Part shown: piece after piece, positions 15,605-23,379 of the stretch
Numbering within the stretch: the first letter of the stretch is position 1
Layout of the letters: each line of letters opens with the position of its first letter
IMG/VR virus record: IMGVR_UViG_3300017771_000089
Coordinates: 1-26,185 of that record
Length of the DNA stretch: 26,185 nucleotides
Strand: one strand, 5' to 3'
Origin: a virus
Program-made: the position numbers and the translations under genes
The notes under the pieces: model-generated
The model's input: only the letters and a program-made list of their open reading frames with translations
Databases searched by the model: none
Told to the model about the DNA's origin: nothing

Positions 15605-16002
15605 TTTTTAGAGTGGTACCAGGCAAAGAATTCGTCGCACTTAGCACGGCGACGTTCGTGCATGTAGGGATAGAAACGGATGATCAAATCGTGAATGTCT
15701 TTACGTCGGTGCAAAGACCAAAGACCATGAGGTTTGTGGTGTTCTTTGTCTGAAGGATATTTACGAAGACCACTAACTTTTCCGACGCAATTGATAGCTT
15801 CGTAAAATGACCACAGAACATCCATGTCAGTCATTTTAACTTTCATCTCCCAACAATCACTTGATTTTTTATAAGTGAGACAACCTTCACCTTCGAAGAT
15901 TCCGATAGCCCAGGCATAAGGGTCAGTGAACGTCAGCCCAACTGTATCCTTGCTTGGCTTCTGCTGCGATTGGTATTCTGAGATTGTAGTATTGTCCTGC
16001 AT
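15601..16002 (-). CDS. LAGLIDADG-type homing endonuclease
   Basis: About 133 residues if started at ATG 16002; the only ATG starts in frame lie inside the 3' end of the polymerase gene (16062, 16044 and 16002), so the true start is uncertain. Residues 30-41 (AWAIGIFEGEGCL) are a clear LAGLIDADG-like motif: a helix with G-x-F-E-G-E-G supplying the metal-binding acid. They are followed by a strand-helix layout (WEMKVKMTDMDVL, GLWSLHRRKDI) typical of a single-motif, dimeric homing endonuclease. Such enzymes cut an allele lacking the gene and spread by repair. It is inserted between polymerase and exonuclease, is ATGA-coupled to the latter, and is not in an intron. Cleavage of the polymerase region of competing phages is inferred. 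Confidence 0.8.
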   Translation of the reverse strand: MQDNTTISEYQSQQKPSKDTVGLTFTDPYAWAIGIFEGEGCLTYKKSSDCWEMKVKMTDMDVLWSFYEAINCVGKVSGLRKYPSDKEHHKPHGLWSLHRRKDIHDLIIRFYPYMHERRRAKCDEFFAWYHSKK

Positions 16003-17203
16003 CTGCTGCAGTACGTTCGAGGCAAGTTGATAAGGAGTTTGCATAATTTGGGTGAGTTTCAAACTGCAGTTCGTCGTGGATAAATGCGAGCTGATTGCAC
16101 GGTATATCCAGTTCTTTTGTTGCTGTATCGTTCAGTACCATCCAGCGTTTTGCAATGACGCCAGCGCCTGACTGCAGTAAATAATTAAGTGCTTTGTGTT
16201 GACTATCAACTTTAATTGGTCTTCCGTCAATAGATTTTACGTAACCTCTTTGGCTAGACTCTTTAATTGCTGCAAGTAATTCTGCAAGACCATCAATAGC
16301 TAACACAAATGCGTTTCTAATTTCTGTACCTTTTTTCTTTGCAGCTGTGTCTTTTAGGGTAGAGTCAAAAGATTGTCCGATTTTGACGTCTCCGGCTCCA
16401 TAAAGGAAGGCGTAGCTAACGGTTTTGACAGCACGTCTGGAGATTCCAATTTTGTCGGCATTAACTTGGTGAATGTCGCCATTGATGAGAATATCCGCGT
16501 AGCGACCCCCGTCATAGCGTGCAAGGTAATGAGCGAGCATCCTAAGTTCAATACCAGCAAGGTCGGCACCAACCATGATGTTCCCTGGCGTTGGTTTGAA
16601 GAGTTGTCTACAGTCATGATCAGAACTTACCTGAGAAATGTTCGGTTTACGATGTGCACAACGATGTGTGTTAGTTGCAACTGAGCAGTGATGATGTACT
16701 CGACTAGCAGTCGTACATAGCTTGAGCCATGCGTTCGTGCCTTGCGAGATCATCCCCAATTTCTTTGTAATAGTTAGACACTTCAGAAAGCCCTCGGCAA
16801 TCGTAATCCCACTCGAAGCAACTTCCTTGAGTACATTCTCGTCGATTACTGCTTTGCCCGTTTCTGTTCGTAATGTTGGTTTCCATCCGTAATGTTCTCC
16901 CAAGAACCATGCAATATGGTCCCGTGATGTGGGGTTAAGTTCAGTGATGCGGGTAAATGTTGCTCCGGCGATATACCCGTAGCGTCTGTTATTTGCCTTA
17001 GGAGTGAATTCCGATCTTGGTGCGTAAGCGTGCCCGTCGCGTAATACTGCACAAGTTTCTTCAAGTTCTGCTCTGAGAGAAGATGACAATTCCCATGCAG
17101 CGCGTTCATCAAAATACCATCCATGAAGTTCTTGTTGGGTGAGAAGTTGGGCAACCTGGTGTTCTAATTTTACGAACTCAGGTATTTGTGGAAGTGGTCG
17201 CAT
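15923..17203 (-). CDS. DNA polymerase, family A polymerase domain (gp5 C-terminal part)
   Basis: A 426-residue protein from ATG 17203 (MRPLPQIPEFVKLEHQ). The polymerase domain is complete: LTQQELHGWYFD, NPTSRDHI, motif A around D214 (GADLAGIELRMLAHYLARYD), motif B R-AVKTVSYAFLYGAG with K260, Y264 and Y268, motif C H376-D377-E378, and a C-terminus GYSWADVH like that of T7 (GPNWAICH). Y264 corresponds to T7 Tyr526 (Pol I position 762). The region matching the T7 thioredoxin-binding insertion is about 38 residues shorter. The 3'-5' exonuclease domain is encoded separately just upstream, overlapping by 34 nt in another frame. I see no classical -1 slippery heptamer or Shine-Dalgarno sequence, so both independent initiation and a one-base lesion remain possible. 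Confidence 0.92.
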   Translation of the reverse strand: MRPLPQIPEFVKLEHQVAQLLTQQELHGWYFDERAAWELSSSLRAELEETCAVLRDGHAYAPRSEFTPKANNRRYGYIAGATFTRITELNPTSRDHIAWFLGEHYGWKPTLRTETGKAVIDENVLKEVASSGITIAEGFLKCLTITKKLGMISQGTNAWLKLCTTASRVHHHCSVATNTHRCAHRKPNISQVSSDHDCRQLFKPTPGNIMVGADLAGIELRMLAHYLARYDGGRYADILINGDIHQVNADKIGISRRAVKTVSYAFLYGAGDVKIGQSFDSTLKDTAAKKKGTEIRNAFVLAIDGLAELLAAIKESSQRGYVKSIDGRPIKVDSQHKALNYLLQSGAGVIAKRWMVLNDTATKELDIPCNQLAFIHDELQFETHPNYANSLSTCLERTAADAGQYYNLRIPIAAEAKQGYSWADVH

Positions 17204-17691
17204 AGTTTGCGAGTGACGTTTACATCTTGTACGCAATAATCTTGCATCTCTTGACTCCACTCTTGCCAGTCAGTGTTTTTTCCAAAGGACCCTTTGTATT
17301 CTCCCAACCTATACCCGTAGGATTCAAGTGAATGCCTACCGTATAGTTGTAGTGGCATTTGGTCCCAGTTACGGTCTTGATCAACTTTGATCATATCTGT
17401 GTGATACAGACGCGACAACAACAAAGTGTCTACAACCATGGCGGTTGGTGAGAACCACGAGTAAATCTTGCGAAGACAGGGGATGTCGTAACCGATGACA
17501 TTGTGTCCAACAATGACGTCAGCATCTTCGAGCCTTTGTACACCACGGGTGATCGGCTCAGCGTTACCTTGGTCGTTGTAAACAATCGTCTCACCAGTTT
17601 CCTGCTCATGAATAACAAGACAGTGGATCTTGGTAACATCATTTAGAAGACCGTTGCTTTCTAGATCGAATACTAGAGTGTTTCCAGACAT
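17170..17691 (-). CDS. DNA polymerase 3'-5' exonuclease domain (gp5 N-terminal part, separate ORF)
   Basis: A 173-residue protein from ATG 17691 (MSGNTLVFDLESNGL). All three DnaQ-type motifs are present: Exo I D9-L-E11, Exo II around N64 and D69 (GHNVIGYDI), Exo III Y152-x-x-x-D156 (DYCVQDVNVT). This equals the T7 gp5 proofreading domain, and the ORF ends (KYLSS) exactly where the linker to the polymerase domain should follow. It should proofread, if it docks on the polymerase protein. A GTG at 17715 is an alternative start. The stop lies 34 nt inside the polymerase ORF, which is in the -1 frame. Confidence 0.92.
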   Translation of the reverse strand: MSGNTLVFDLESNGLLNDVTKIHCLVIHEQETGETIVYNDQGNAEPITRGVQRLEDADVIVGHNVIGYDIPCLRKIYSWFSPTAMVVDTLLLSRLYHTDMIKVDQDRNWDQMPLQLYGRHSLESYGYRLGEYKGSFGKNTDWQEWSQEMQDYCVQDVNVTRKLCDHFHKYLSS

Positions 17692-17803
17692 AAGTCTTGT
17701 CAACAAATTGTGCACGTTTCACCATTTCAGGTGTGGGTGGGTTAGGTCGTTTAAGTTCAGAAATCTGGAATGTATTCAGGCTCCGTTGTTGATTTAGTTT
17801 CAT
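17639..17803 (-). CDS. Possible small overlapping gene between primase/helicase and exonuclease
   Basis: A 54-residue open frame (MKLNQQRSLNTFQISELKRP, then NPPTPEMVKRAQFVDKTYVW and a basic tail). It starts inside the end of the helicase gene, spans the gap of about 65 nt between helicase and exonuclease, and ends inside the exonuclease gene. The segment translated in the gap (ELKRPNPPTPEMVKRAQFVDK) looks like real protein. T7 has small genes (4.1-4.7) in the same place. No Shine-Dalgarno sequence or known family is seen, and much of the frame overlaps other genes, so this is tentative. An inner ATG at 17725 is another possible start. Confidence 0.35.
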   Translation of the reverse strand: MKLNQQRSLNTFQISELKRPNPPTPEMVKRAQFVDKTYVWKHSSIRSRKQRSSK

Positions 17804-19379
17804 TAAATTTACAGGTGGATAAATCGTAATCTAGTAAACACGCGATGCCAGTTTCGCCAGAATACCGATTTTTAAGGACTCGCACTGTCGTAGCATCGTG
17901 TTTAGATCCACTCTGCTGGTTTCGTTCGAGTGCAATAACGCTATCTGAGAGCTGAGCAATTGCAGCTGAGCCACGTAACTGGCCGAGAGTAACTCTTGCT
18001 CCTTCTTCATGGTTTTTATCCGATTGTGTTGTACGGCGGAGATGTGACACCAAAAACATGGCAATACCAGTTCGTTCCACCAGACTGCGAAGACGAGTCA
18101 TGGTGATGTCCAGCATTCGCCGCTCGTCACCATCAAGACCAGACAAAAGAATACTTAGGTGATCAAGGAACACAACACGAGTCTCTAAACCCGCTGCCAT
18201 GTACTCAATACGGTTGTAAATGTGATCAGGATCATAACTACCAAAACCGTCAAACAAATGAAGGTTCCAAGTAGCTATAGTCTTGTCAAAATAATTTGTC
18301 AGGTCTCGTTTGTTGTGCTCTCCAATATGGAGGGATTTTCCGACTGCTGATGACATGAGTCCGAGAGCAGTACGGCGGTTAGATTCTTCGAGTGCCAAAT
18401 AACCGACTCGTTCTCCTTTATTAAGAAGGTCAGTTGCAATTGAACGACAGAAGGAGCTTTTTCCGATGCCAGACCCCGCAGTAATTGTTGTAAGCTCGCC
18501 AAACCTGATCCCGTGAAGCTTTGTTTGTAGTCCTTGAAATGGGTAGTCATGGTCAGCTGCTGGTGAGGGGGTGGTTACAACTTCTAGTAGGTCTTTGGCA
18601 TCAATAATGCCATCAGGGGTGTATTGTTGGTGGTTGTAATTACAGACAGCTCTAACAGCTTCTGCATCACCTGCGGCTAAAGCCTCTGAGGCATCCTTGT
18701 AATCGTCTAGAAAGCCTATAAAGACTTTACCAGGTGGAAGGACACCTGCAGCATCCTTTGACGCCTGTACACCGGCAGAATCGTTGTCAAAAAATAAAAC
18801 TACTTTGTCGTAGTGTGCAATCCATTCATAGTTATGTTGAATTGCTTTTTTGGCCGCGGCTGCACCGTTAGGGATGCTGACTACGTCCCAAGGCTGTGCC
18901 TCGTAACAAGCCATTGCATCCATTTCACCCTCTGTGATTACAAGCTTTTTTTGTTTGCTTGTAGTCTTGTGGCGAAAGTTTTGCATACCGAACAAAGTTT
19001 TGACTTCCCCTTCGCAACGAAAGTCTTTGTCCTTTGTCCTTACCTTAGCCCCAAGTAACTTTCCATCCACATCATAATAATAATGCCGAAGAACTTGTCC
19101 ATCCTTGTAGGTTTTAAAGAGTTCAGCTGTTTTTTCGCTGATCTTTCGTTGAGCCAACCTTGAAGCTGAACCTTGAAGATCGACGGCAGACATTGTGTGA
19201 TTGTGAAAGGACGGCGTGCCACTACCGTGCGTGCGGTGGTGACACTTGTGACAAAACGTGTGGTCATCGGTGTAAATCGCGTTGGCGTCAGAGGAACCGC
19301 AGTTGGGGCACGAAATGTGCCGTATAAATTCGTTCTCTACATGAGCCACGTTACCGGGATGTTCTTGAAAGAGCACCAT
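17757..19379 (-). CDS. Primase/helicase (gp4-like)
   Basis: A 540-residue protein (T7 gp4 is 566). In order: an N-terminal zinc finger C24-x2-C27...C43-x2-C46, a TOPRIM primase core with E150 (LVITEGEMDA) and D198/D200 (LFFDNDSAG), a linker, then the RecA-like helicase with Walker A GSGIGKSS (302-309), Walker B VVFLDHLSIL (402-411), and the late motif QLRGSAAIAQLSDSVIALERNQ (about 467-488) followed by KNRYSGETG. It unwinds DNA as a hexameric ring and makes primers for the polymerase. The C-terminus is acidic and ends in Phe (EPEYIPDF), like the T7 gp4 tail that touches the polymerase. The start overlaps the endonuclease gene by 43 nt. GTG 19349 is an alternative that keeps the zinc finger. 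Confidence 0.95.
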   Translation of the reverse strand: MVLFQEHPGNVAHVENEFIRHISCPNCGSSDANAIYTDDHTFCHKCHHRTHGSGTPSFHNHTMSAVDLQGSASRLAQRKISEKTAELFKTYKDGQVLRHYYYDVDGKLLGAKVRTKDKDFRCEGEVKTLFGMQNFRHKTTSKQKKLVITEGEMDAMACYEAQPWDVVSIPNGAAAAKKAIQHNYEWIAHYDKVVLFFDNDSAGVQASKDAAGVLPPGKVFIGFLDDYKDASEALAAGDAEAVRAVCNYNHQQYTPDGIIDAKDLLEVVTTPSPAADHDYPFQGLQTKLHGIRFGELTTITAGSGIGKSSFCRSIATDLLNKGERVGYLALEESNRRTALGLMSSAVGKSLHIGEHNKRDLTNYFDKTIATWNLHLFDGFGSYDPDHIYNRIEYMAAGLETRVVFLDHLSILLSGLDGDERRMLDITMTRLRSLVERTGIAMFLVSHLRRTTQSDKNHEEGARVTLGQLRGSAAIAQLSDSVIALERNQQSGSKHDATTVRVLKNRYSGETGIACLLDYDLSTCKFNETKSTTEPEYIPDF

Positions 19380-19690
19380 AAAATGCCTATTCGCTCACAG
19401 TATTGGGCGTAAGTAGTTTTAGATTTTTTAGATATTGTGTTGTAAGGAGCTTGAAAGACCATGCGAAGGTCAAGGTCAGGGTTTTGTTCCTTGACTGCTT
19501 TAACCTTGCGCCTATCCTTGCTGTCCCAATACCCTTTACATTCCAGGTGCACCCCGTTAGGAAGAATGAAATCTGGTTTGTAGATGTGGGCAATGGTGTA
19601 ATTAACCTTGACAGTTTCGTATTGGTACTTGACGTCAAGGTCAACCAACAGGTCAGCTACCTTTTCTTCAAGCCTTGACCTGAACGCCAT
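19337..19690 (-). CDS. Endonuclease I (gp3-like Holliday junction resolvase)
   Basis: A 117-residue protein (T7 gp3 is 149). It aligns with the T7 enzyme along its length: YRSGLEDKVAE-like FRSRLEEKVADLL at residues 3-15, then KPDFILPNGVHLECKGYW with the PD-(D/E)xK residues D40, E50 and K52, plus E8 as the further metal ligand, and a DLRMVF strand followed by Y-x-x-x-C-E-R-x-GI. It resolves branched DNA and, in T7, nicks host DNA for degradation and recycling. It lies between SSB and primase as in T7. The C-terminus is shorter than in T7. The stop of the SSB gene overlaps its ATG. Confidence 0.94.
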   Translation of the reverse strand: MAFRSRLEEKVADLLVDLDVKYQYETVKVNYTIAHIYKPDFILPNGVHLECKGYWDSKDRRKVKAVKEQNPDLDLRMVFQAPYNTISKKSKTTYAQYCERIGILWCSFKNIPVTWLM

Positions 19691-20262
19691 TAGAAATCAT
19701 CAAAGGCTTCGCCATTACTGACGTCGTTGACAACGTTAGGCTCGCTTTGCTTGTAACCTTTGGTTTTGCCAAACAAATCTGCAACGTCAGTGTCGTCCAT
19801 ATCACCGACATCTGTACCAGCTTCGGATGAAACCGAGACAATCTGAACACCGACTAGTTTAAGAGTAGTGCCATAGGTGACACCATCCTTTAAAACGTAT
19901 GGCTTTTGGTAAAAGGCAAGCTTGACTTTGCTGCCGCTGTACACTGGGATGTTGTCATCAGTAATAACAGTCCCTTCAGTGTCTACAATGACAGGTTTGG
20001 TCTCGTCTTTCCACGAAAACTTGACTTTGTATTTACCCTGTGCAACTTCCTCCCAAGGTTCAGGCTTGAGGGTAGAACGCTTAGGGTTTTTTAGTTTAGA
20101 CTCAGCCCATGCAAGACTGCCTGGACGATCAGTTTCAAGTTGATCAACCATGTCATTATCGACAATGGCAGAAAGACTGAAGCCAAATTTGTTTGGTTTG
20201 AGTACAGCTTGAAAGCCTTCAAGAATGACAGGCTCTTCAGTTTTAAAAATGGTGCGGGCCAT
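19690..20262 (-). CDS. Single-stranded DNA-binding protein (gp2.5-like)
   Basis: A 190-residue protein (T7 gp2.5 is 232). The start is at ATG 20262 (MARTIFKTEEPV), which shares its A with the RNA polymerase stop; the two extra upstream codons are unlikely. It has a beta-rich OB-fold type core (KFGFSLSAIV, KYKVKFSWKDET, KVKLAFYQKPYVLKDG, GTTLKLVGVQIV), and then an acidic tail from about residue 145 ending GEAFDDF. The terminal acidic stretch plus Phe is the hallmark of T7 gp2.5, which uses it to contact DNA polymerase and helicase. Placement directly after RNA polymerase and before endonuclease I supports the call. Confidence 0.88.
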   Translation of the reverse strand: MARTIFKTEEPVILEGFQAVLKPNKFGFSLSAIVDNDMVDQLETDRPGSLAWAESKLKNPKRSTLKPEPWEEVAQGKYKVKFSWKDETKPVIVDTEGTVITDDNIPVYSGSKVKLAFYQKPYVLKDGVTYGTTLKLVGVQIVSVSSEAGTDVGDMDDTDVADLFGKTKGYKQSEPNVVNDVSNGEAFDDF

Positions 20263-22601
20263 TAACAAAAAAAGTAGGTGGAATGAATTACGGTTGACGG
20301 TTCTAAGTCACCGATAATTGGAGGTTTTGTTTCTGCACCGATTTGTTGTGCAAATGTTGTGAGGTAGTCATGCTCCGCAAATAGGTGCATGTATGTCTCT
20401 CGAACGATGGCTGATAAAACACCCATGTCAGTAGCACGACATAGAACCGAGTCGTGTATGAGGGAAATCGGTGCGTCGAAACGGAATGTAGATAGACACA
20501 AGAGACTTGCATCAAGACTGTGGATAAGATTCGGAGCAGTAGCGTTTTTGTGATGTGCTTTGTCAACTTTGTCGGTGTCACCCGTAGCAACTTTGACTTG
20601 ACATCTACCCAGTAATTGAAGATCAATACGCTGGGTTTGATATTTCATAAGACGTTGTGTAACAATAAAACCAGACGGTGTTACCCATTCGATTTGTTGT
20701 TCACCACGATCAATGGCAGCAGCTACTTCCTTTTCAATCCACTTCATTACACGCATCGGACCAGGAACAACCTCGTCCATAGCATTTCTAACAGCCTTGA
20801 CTACTGCTGTCAGTTCTTCCTTTTTGACTTCAACACCTTTTTCTTTTAAGGCATCACGAATGTATGACCTATTGGAATAAGGCTTAGCGTTGTAAGGAAT
20901 TGTCATAACTGTTCGCTTGGTTACCTTCCGATCCATGAAAGGTTGGATCCTTTCTGGAACGTCTGGTTTTGCTTGTTCAGCTATAACTTTGTATGCGTCC
21001 TGTGGTTTGTCACCTGGGACAACATTGACTAACTTTGCAGTTGATTTGTCGCGTGCAAGTCCTGCCAAGATTTGTAAACCTGAGCATGTTGCGTCTGTGG
21101 CAACCATCAAGTTTGTAAACTGACGGTTACAATCTATGACACAAGCATAGTATTCCTCACAAGCTGCAAGGAATTGCCAAGGTTCATCAGCAGCTTCCCA
21201 TTCAGGTAAGTTGCTAATTGGATCTGTGGCTACACGTTTAATTAGATCGTGGTTGTTATCAACCCAGACCTGTCTATCGTGCATTGTGTCTTTATCAAGA
21301 CCATATGTTGTGGCAACCTGAAAGGCTAGCCAACGTTCAGACTCTGGGGTGACAAAGGCTGACACATGGAACTTAAGTAATGACTTTCCAAAGTCTGTGT
21401 CTTGTGGTGTCAAGAACGCAGGGATTGGGTAGACCCTGGATCTATAATCAAACGACCAAGGAATAAAGAACTTTTTTTTGTTCTTAAATACTTTGACAGC
21501 ATTCATGGTCATCCGTGTCCTACAAGACTTTTGGAATGCTTGTGAATTGAGGTTCATAACCTCTGCTGCACGTCGCCTGTAATCCTTCCGAGAGTCGTAG
21601 TTCTCAGCGATGTCTACAGGCTTTGGTGGCAGTGGTATCTCAACCACAGGAACAAACTTTCCAACAGCTATACCCTTTGCCATGAGCGTCTCAGCAACGC
21701 CCACTACAAATTGGTTTAGGGTGTAGGCAACCTTTTGAATCTTGTTCAAAAAAGCTATTGGTGTTTCTCCCTGTATACGGGAGGGGTTACCGCGTCGTAC
21801 CATGTCATAGCCTTTCATGACCTCGTTCAAGATGTATCCACCTTGAGTTTCATTAGACCAATCATTAGGTTCAATGAGCATCGGCCAAGCAATCGGACTG
21901 AATAGTTCAGCCGTTGCCATCACCTGGTCTTTAATGGCTATGAATTCAGGTGTAGGTACAACGTACGTGCGAGTCTTGCGACCCTCTCGCTGCATGTTTG
22001 TCATAAACCAATTGGAAGACAGACATATGCAATCAAGCAGCCAGCCACCTAACCGGATGCGGTTGGCACGTCCCCACGTTTTCCAATGTTCGACATCACA
22101 TCGATTCATCAGAGTCCGTATGACAACCACCTTCTGATGTGTGCCAATAGACTTGTGCCAATAGTTTTCCTTCAGGCTATGAAGTAACCCTGGCACGTTC
22201 GTTTCGTAGTGCCTCATCATGCACTCGTTTTCGATAGCCTTGCCGATGGCGTCTGTGACGCTTGATACAAGATTGGCTTTCGATTTAGTGCTAAAGACTT
22301 TGTCGAACGTGATCTTGCAAGCAATAGCTGCTGCGGCTTCAGGTTCTAAGTCTTTGAGATACTCATAAATTTCTTTGAAGTTGACACCCGCTTGTCCTTT
22401 GATCAAGCGTAGCCGAGTTGCATCAATACGACCCACCACGTGAGGGATAAGGTCCCTAATAGAAGCCACCCCGTAAACGGAAGAACTTGCATAGCTTTTT
22501 TCCTCAAGGTTGCGTGTGTTTGCATGTAGATGATCCAGTCCTTGTCGGATTTGTTCTCGTTCAAGGGCAATTTGTTGATCAATTTCAAATGGTGTCGGCA
22601 T
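20262..22601 (-). CDS. T7-like single-subunit RNA polymerase (gp1-like)
   Basis: A 779-residue protein, about 100 shorter than T7 RNA polymerase (883), mostly through a shorter N-terminal promoter-binding region. Conserved polymerase motifs are present: FDYRSRVYP (about 384-392), motif A ATDATCSGLQ with catalytic D503, motif B RKVTKRTVMTIPY with K562 and Y570, and motif C LIHDSV with catalytic D717, preceded by APNLIHSLDAS. The C-terminus ends aromatic (TYFFC), similar in character to the T7 FAFA foot. It should transcribe middle and late genes from phage promoters. It starts at 22601, overlapping the preceding small gene by 17 nt, with AGAGG immediately before the ATG at poor spacing. Confidence 0.96.
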   Translation of the reverse strand: MPTPFEIDQQIALEREQIRQGLDHLHANTRNLEEKSYASSSVYGVASIRDLIPHVVGRIDATRLRLIKGQAGVNFKEIYEYLKDLEPEAAAAIACKITFDKVFSTKSKANLVSSVTDAIGKAIENECMMRHYETNVPGLLHSLKENYWHKSIGTHQKVVVIRTLMNRCDVEHWKTWGRANRIRLGGWLLDCICLSSNWFMTNMQREGRKTRTYVVPTPEFIAIKDQVMATAELFSPIAWPMLIEPNDWSNETQGGYILNEVMKGYDMVRRGNPSRIQGETPIAFLNKIQKVAYTLNQFVVGVAETLMAKGIAVGKFVPVVEIPLPPKPVDIAENYDSRKDYRRRAAEVMNLNSQAFQKSCRTRMTMNAVKVFKNKKKFFIPWSFDYRSRVYPIPAFLTPQDTDFGKSLLKFHVSAFVTPESERWLAFQVATTYGLDKDTMHDRQVWVDNNHDLIKRVATDPISNLPEWEAADEPWQFLAACEEYYACVIDCNRQFTNLMVATDATCSGLQILAGLARDKSTAKLVNVVPGDKPQDAYKVIAEQAKPDVPERIQPFMDRKVTKRTVMTIPYNAKPYSNRSYIRDALKEKGVEVKKEELTAVVKAVRNAMDEVVPGPMRVMKWIEKEVAAAIDRGEQQIEWVTPSGFIVTQRLMKYQTQRIDLQLLGRCQVKVATGDTDKVDKAHHKNATAPNLIHSLDASLLCLSTFRFDAPISLIHDSVLCRATDMGVLSAIVRETYMHLFAEHDYLTTFAQQIGAETKPPIIGDLEPSTVIHSTYFFC

Positions 22602-22728
22602 CCTCTGGTAGGTATTTAACTGAGTTCATGTCATCGATTTGTTCGTGCATTAACTCAATAATTTCTTCTTTGTGTGGATGTTTATCCAACTCAGTGATGA
22701 GCCGTGCAAATTGCAAATCAGTCATCAT
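22585..22728 (-). CDS. Small unknown protein preceding RNA polymerase
   Basis: A 47-residue acidic protein, MMTDLQFARLITELDKHPHK... The start is supported by AGGAG four bases before the first ATG (seven before the second), so the true start is 22728 or 22725. It is predicted helical, with EEIIELMHEQIDDM at residues 21-34. No family is recognised. It overlaps the upstream 104-residue gene and the RNA polymerase start, so it may mainly serve translational coupling to the polymerase. Confidence 0.65.
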   Translation of the reverse strand: MMTDLQFARLITELDKHPHKEEIIELMHEQIDDMNSVKYLPEDADTI

Positions 22729-23032
22729 CAAACTCCTGTGATAGCTCGGGGTGCACGTAGTACAACGCTTCTTCAGCACAAACAATTAACTCGTGCGTTT
22801 TGTAGGTCATGTATTGTTTAATCTTGTTTTCAGCGTATGACATGCGTTTGTATACATGTTCAGTGACTTTGCTGTTTTCAAGATTTGTGGCACGAATGAC
22901 ACATGTAACGTCCACAGGAAGTTCCCAACCAGCAACCTTCCATTCCATAAAATCTTCGTAGAAGATGGATTGAAACATACTGGCTGGGGTTTCCTTGTAC
23001 TTACGCCATTTATTCGGGAAATACTTACTCAT
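22718..23032 (-). CDS. Unknown early protein (104 residues)
   Basis: MSKYFPNKWRKYKETPASMF... with a basic aromatic N-terminus, a beta-like centre (ELPVDVTCVIRATNLENSKV), a helix around YKRMSYAENKIKQYM and an acidic end (SQEFDDD). I do not recognise a family. The ATG lies 8 nt inside the end of the upstream small gene, and its last codons carry the Shine-Dalgarno sequence of the next gene. It is part of the four-gene lead-in to RNA polymerase, so an early role (host takeover or transcription) is possible but only inferred from position. Confidence 0.7.
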   Translation of the reverse strand: MSKYFPNKWRKYKETPASMFQSIFYEDFMEWKVAGWELPVDVTCVIRATNLENSKVTEHVYKRMSYAENKIKQYMTYKTHELIVCAEEALYYVHPELSQEFDDD

Positions 23033-23150
23033 CGATTAACCGTACGTCTAATAGTTCTGAAGCTTTGTCATTGGACAGTTCTAAGGCGTGCCAGGCGGCA
23101 TCTTCAGGACTGGCGGCAAGAATGTAAATATTCTCGTCACTTAGACACAC
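23025..23150 (-). CDS. Small unknown protein, GTG start
   Basis: A 41-residue acidic protein read from GTG 23150 (VCLSDENIYILAASPEDAAW..., ending VRLIDE). The frame stays open further upstream, but that part overlaps the 75-residue gene in another frame and looks like a shadow; the GTG two bases after that gene's TGA is the natural start. The central helix, SPEDAAWHALELSNDKASELL, resembles the short alpha-beta modules common among tiny phage proteins. No family is recognised. Confidence 0.5.
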   Translation of the reverse strand: MCLSDENIYILAASPEDAAWHALELSNDKASELLDVRLIDE

Positions 23151-23151
23151 T

Positions 23152-23379
23152 TCATAACTCTTTAGTTCGGTTCCGAGTAGCTCGTCTAGCCCGTCGTGGT
23201 TTTGGTTTAGCGGGTTCTCCGATATAGGATCCCCGTTCTGCCAAGTCCTTGTAAATGGAGTGCCATTTGTGCTTTTCGTCGAAGTAATACAACCAACAAT
23301 GGATTGCATTACGGATGAAAAAGTCTTCATCCAACGCTTTTGCTTTCCCATCGTTAGCTGGTGCATTAGAAGTGGACAT
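23152..23379 (-). CDS. Small unknown protein, basic C-terminus
   Basis: A 75-residue protein, MSTSNAPANDGKAKALDEDF..., with an aromatic middle (IRNAIHCWLYYFDEKHKWHSIYKDLAERG, about 23-50) and a strongly basic tail (KPKPRRARRATRNR). No family is recognised. The basic tail suggests nucleic-acid binding. It is the first gene after the 23.59-kb terminator and so heads the RNA polymerase operon. Its start codon lies inside a short perfect hairpin (see the regulatory entry). Confidence 0.65.
   Translation of the reverse strand: MSTSNAPANDGKAKALDEDFFIRNAIHCWLYYFDEKHKWHSIYKDLAERGSYIGEPAKPKPRRARRATRNRTKEL

Noticed and set aside
17170-17260. Programmed -1 frameshift at a classical slippery heptamer
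   Set aside because: No X-XXY-YYZ heptamer is present in the overlap; frameshifting remains possible but without the usual signal.
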